DNA from: Planctomycetaceae bacterium
GTDB lineage: Bacteria; Planctomycetota; Planctomycetia; Pirellulales; Pirellulaceae
Direction: 5' to 3'
DNA: 64,000 nt
Assembly (NCBI GenBank): GCA_024638965.1
Contig: JAHEJI010000002.1
Location: forward strand, 1-64,000
The position numbers and the translations under genes are program-made. Under the pieces are notes generated by a model. The model made no database searches. It saw only the letters and a program-made list of their open reading frames with translations, and had not been told where the DNA came from. Below, piece after piece: positions 60,679 through 64,000 of this stretch (its first letter is position 1; each line of letters opens with the position of its first letter).

Positions 60679-61617
60679 ATGAGTACAAATATATTTTGCG
60701 GCTGCATTCCGGCCTTAATGACACCCTGCAATGCTGACCGAACTCCCAATTATTCGGCGCTCGTCGAAAAAGGCAGGCAATTGTTTGATGCCGGAATGAC
60801 GGGCGTCGTTTATTGTGGGTCGATGGGCGATTGGCCGCTGCTCACGGAGGACCAGCGACAAGAAGGTGTACGTCAACTATGCCAGGCTGGGCTTCCCGTC
60901 GTCGTAGGCACGGGCGCCATGAACACTCGCTCGGCCGCCGATCACTCAGCTCATGCTGCGTCCGTGGGAGCCAAAGGCTTGATGGTGATTCCTCGCGTGC
61001 TTTCCCGAGGAACTTCTGCAGCAGCTCAGCGAGATCATTTCGCCGCAATTCTGGGTGCGGCGCCTGAATTACCAGCTGTCATATACAACAGTCCGTATTA
61101 CGGTTTTGAGACGAAGGCTGAATTGTTTTTTGACCTGCGACGCGAATTTTCCAATCTCGTTGGTTTCAAAGAATTCGGGGGAAGCGCCTCGCTCAGCTAC
61201 GCGGCCGAACATATCACGAATGCTGACAGCGAGCTGACCTTGATGGTCGGAGTCGATACCCAGGTCTTTCATGGATTCGTCAATTGCGGCGCGACCGGCG
61301 CCATTACCGGGATAGGAAACGCGTTGCCGAAAGTCGTTTTGCACTTGGTAAAGCTTTGTGAGCAGGCCGCCGAAGGCGACTGCGAGGCTCGTCGATTGGC
61401 AAAAGAGCTTGAAACGGCGCTGATGGTTTTGTCGACATTCGATGAAGGTCCCGATCTCGTGCTCTTTTACAAATATCTGTTGGTGCTTAACGGCGAATCG
61501 GAGTACGAACTGCATTTCAACGAGACGGACGAATTGAGTCCCAGTCAAAAGGGATTCGTTGAGTCACAATACGATCTATTCAAGGCCTGGTGGAAAGCTT
61601 GGCCAGGCAAGCCGTAG
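60679..61617 (+). CDS. Dihydrodipicolinate synthase-family lyase
   Basis: GCIPALMTPCNADRTPNYSALVEKGRQLFDAGMTGVVYCGSMGDW, VIYNSPYYGF, LVGFKEFGG. Confidence 0.88.
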   Translation: MSTNIFCGCIPALMTPCNADRTPNYSALVEKGRQLFDAGMTGVVYCGSMGDWPLLTEDQRQEGVRQLCQAGLPVVVGTGAMNTRSAADHSAHAASVGAKGLMVIPRVLSRGTSAAAQRDHFAAILGAAPELPAVIYNSPYYGFETKAELFFDLRREFSNLVGFKEFGGSASLSYAAEHITNADSELTLMVGVDTQVFHGFVNCGATGAITGIGNALPKVVLHLVKLCEQAAEGDCEARRLAKELETALMVLSTFDEGPDLVLFYKYLLVLNGESEYELHFNETDELSPSQKGFVESQYDLFKAWWKAWPGKP

Positions 61618-61679
61618 TCGAGTCTGTCCCAGACTCGCGACAGCCCGGTACAGGTTGAACAACAGTGTTCCGACCTCGC

Positions 61680-63272
61680 CTACGCGGTTGCCAATTCGGT
61701 GACGTTGGCCTGAGTCCAGATTCCGTCCACCCTTCGCCATGCGTTACATGGATTTTCGTCTTGTAACACATCGGGCAAGCGGTGCGGGCGAATGTTGTCA
61801 AAACATTGCAACGCTGCGAAACGAAGAATCGAGCCGGGAATTCCCACGGCAGTGAAGCCAGGATGCCCCGTCGCGGGAAAAGGACCGCCATGATTCATGG
61901 CGGCCGTAACTGCAACCCCTGTTGGCATTTTGTCATTCAGTAACCGGCCAACCCGTTGTCGCAAATCGGGAACAAGCTGGTCGTAGGCCTCGTCGTCATT
62001 GCCGTTCGACGCCGAGTAAATACACCCTGTCAAATTGCCTTCCAAAGAACAAATAACTTTTGCCGCTTGTTCAAGCGAGTCTGTTTTGACGATCAATGTC
62101 GAATTTCCAAACGCTTCTGTTTGCAAAACGTGGGGATTTGCCAGAAAACGGTCGCCGTCGATTTGAAGTACGGTATTGGCGTAACTGTAGCCTTCGCCGC
62201 CGCCCTCGGTTGCACCGCAAATTTGTTCTGCACCGGCGTTCTTTAACGTCTCGACGGCTGCGGCGAGTCCTTTTTGCCCGGATTCTGACAGTAACGTTCC
62301 CACCGGAGCTGCATTAAACTTCTCGGATAACGAATCAACGAAGCGGTCAGCCGGTTCACCTTTTTGGAGAATGACCAAGCCTGGATTGGTACAAAATTGT
62401 CCGGTTCCCATCAGGCAACTGCCAGTCATTTCCGCCACAATTTCATCGTAGCGTTCCTCGAGCGAGCCAGGCAAAATGACGACAGGGTTGATCGATGACA
62501 ATTCGAGATAAATCGGTTTGCCAACAGAATCCGCGGCCGCCTTCAGTTTAAGTCCGGCATCACGACTGCCGGTGTAACCAATCGCGGCAAGTCTTGGATC
62601 GCGAGCAAGTTTTTCTCCGTCCGCGTGAGCCAACCTGTAAATCAGCTGAACGGTTCCAGCTGGCATGCCCGATTCATCGGCAGCGGCCCGAGCTTCTTCC
62701 GCCAATAGTCGCGTCGTTCCGGGGTGCATTGAATTGGCTTTTGCGATCACAGGATTTCCAGCCGCAATTGCGGCCGCAAAATCTCCGCCGGAGATGCTCC
62801 CAAACGCGAGCGGGAAATTATTGGGACCAAATACCGCAACAGGCCCGATGGCAGCATAGAAGGAACGAATGTTGGTTTGTGTATCGATAACCGGAATGCA
62901 CCAATTTGCCGATCGTGCTGCCGCAGCCGCTTGGCGGAGTTGGTCGGTGGTCCGCGGAAGTTCGCCCGACGCGAGTCTCGGTTCGACGGGATAAGCCGTT
63001 TCGCGGCTCGCAAGTTCGCAAATTTCAGCCGAGCGAGCATTGATTCGGTCGGCAAACGTTTCCAGAAAAGCGGCAATGGTTTCACGCGGAAGCTGACGAA
63101 GTTGTGCAAATGCCTTGGTCGCGGCATCAAGTGCAGCTTCGCATTCCGACCAGCTACTGACGGGGTAATTTTCGTTAATTTTAGCTGCTGCCCGCGGGTC
63201 TTCTGCCTGAAACGTTCCCGTTGCATCAGAGTCTCGCCATTGTCCGGCGATCAGTACTTTATGAGTTGTCAT
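61680..63272 (-). CDS. Aldehyde dehydrogenase, alpha-ketoglutarate-semialdehyde type
   Basis: FGPNNFPLAFGSISGGDFAAAIAAGNPVIAKAN, LYLELSSINPVVILPG, GQFCTNPGL; ATG 63272 (MTTHKVLIAGQW). Confidence 0.88.
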   Translation of the reverse strand: MTTHKVLIAGQWRDSDATGTFQAEDPRAAAKINENYPVSSWSECEAALDAATKAFAQLRQLPRETIAAFLETFADRINARSAEICELASRETAYPVEPRLASGELPRTTDQLRQAAAAARSANWCIPVIDTQTNIRSFYAAIGPVAVFGPNNFPLAFGSISGGDFAAAIAAGNPVIAKANSMHPGTTRLLAEEARAAADESGMPAGTVQLIYRLAHADGEKLARDPRLAAIGYTGSRDAGLKLKAAADSVGKPIYLELSSINPVVILPGSLEERYDEIVAEMTGSCLMGTGQFCTNPGLVILQKGEPADRFVDSLSEKFNAAPVGTLLSESGQKGLAAAVETLKNAGAEQICGATEGGGEGYSYANTVLQIDGDRFLANPHVLQTEAFGNSTLIVKTDSLEQAAKVICSLEGNLTGCIYSASNGNDDEAYDQLVPDLRQRVGRLLNDKMPTGVAVTAAMNHGGPFPATGHPGFTAVGIPGSILRFAALQCFDNIRPHRLPDVLQDENPCNAWRRVDGIWTQANVTELATA

Positions 63273-63481
63273 TTTGTTGTGCTCGTTAAGAATTTGTGGG
63301 CCATTGTTCGGGAGGGTGAGGCTCCTGCCGAACCGATCACACAGGACCCGGCGAGGGAATCGGTCTCCCCAATTAGGTAGGGATCCACAGACCATACCGT
63401 AAGTTGATATTGCGCACAAAATACAATAATATCCCCGCATTGCAAGTGAAACCGAAACCGGGCCGTATTCTTACTCAAACC

Positions 63482-64000
63482 ATGAAACGAATTCAAGTTA
63501 TCGATTCCCACACGGGTGGCGAACCAACTCGCATCATTGTTGAGGGTGGCCCGGAGCTGGGAACCGGTCCGATCGTCGAGCGGATGACGGTCTTTCAGGA
63601 CCAGTATGACGAGATTCGGAGCGCGGTTGTCAATGAACCACGTGGATCCGACGTGCTGGTGGGCGGGCTGCTGTGCCGGCCGGTAGACGATTCAAATTCG
63701 GCTGGGATTATTTTTTTCGATACGGCAGGGTTTCTTGGAATGTGCGGCCACGGCACGATCGGACTAATGGTAACGTTAAAGCACATGGGCCAAATCGAAG
63801 TTGGTCGCCACCGCCTTGAGACCCCTGTTGGCGTGATTGAAGCGGAAATTGATCAAACTGGAAAAGTCACCGTCCAAAATGTGCCGAGTTACCGGCTGGA
63901 TCACGAGATCGCGGTAGAGGTGCCCAACTACGGGACGGTCGTCGGTGACGTTGCCTGGGGCGGCAATTGGTTTTTTCTGGTGAAAAAGACCTCCGAAGTA
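63482..64000 (+). CDS. Proline racemase / 4-hydroxyproline epimerase, 3' end beyond window
   Basis: MKRIQVIDSHTGGEPTRII, catalytic MCGHGTIGL; frame open to the window edge. Confidence 0.9.
   Translation, partial: MKRIQVIDSHTGGEPTRIIVEGGPELGTGPIVERMTVFQDQYDEIRSAVVNEPRGSDVLVGGLLCRPVDDSNSAGIIFFDTAGFLGMCGHGTIGLMVTLKHMGQIEVGRHRLETPVGVIEAEIDQTGKVTVQNVPSYRLDHEIAVEVPNYGTVVGDVAWGGNWFFLVKKTSEV

Overview
64-kb chromosomal window that reads as planctomycete (Pirellulaceae-like) DNA, inferred from protein families and dispersed repeat types; no database search was possible. Most of it is ordinary housekeeping sequence: nusA-infB-rbfA, yebC, glycyl-tRNA synthetase, comB, a menG/ubiX/ubiA/mqnE futalosine-menaquinone block, recG, rnhA, priA, nadD, mutM, trpBA, folD, several ABC transporters and two-component systems, and a probable hydroxyproline-catabolism neighbourhood at the right end. 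The outstanding feature is a + strand array of 28 tRNA or tRNA-like genes (about 41.1-48.0 kb). By anticodon it covers all 20 amino acids. The genes are separated by palindromic repeat spacers (GGAATGCGGAATGC / CCGACCTCCGAATTCC), and the array is interrupted by an HNH endonuclease gene, a KamA-like radical SAM gene and a small hypothetical. Several members are structurally aberrant: eroded D-arms, tRNA-Leu with short variable loops, a tRNA-Tyr with no D-stem, and a Met-anticodon gene with a broken T-loop. Others keep aminoacylation identity elements (Ala G3:U70, His G-1:C73, Cys U73). A Rho-independent terminator directly upstream suggests an unannotated RNA. Other points of interest: a TIR-bounded MITE-like element with related copies, an HhH-GPD-like protein with a histone-H1-like tail, a CxxCH sensor kinase, and a GNAT gene apparently frameshifted at an A6 tract. 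CDS starts were corrected where the sequence supports it.
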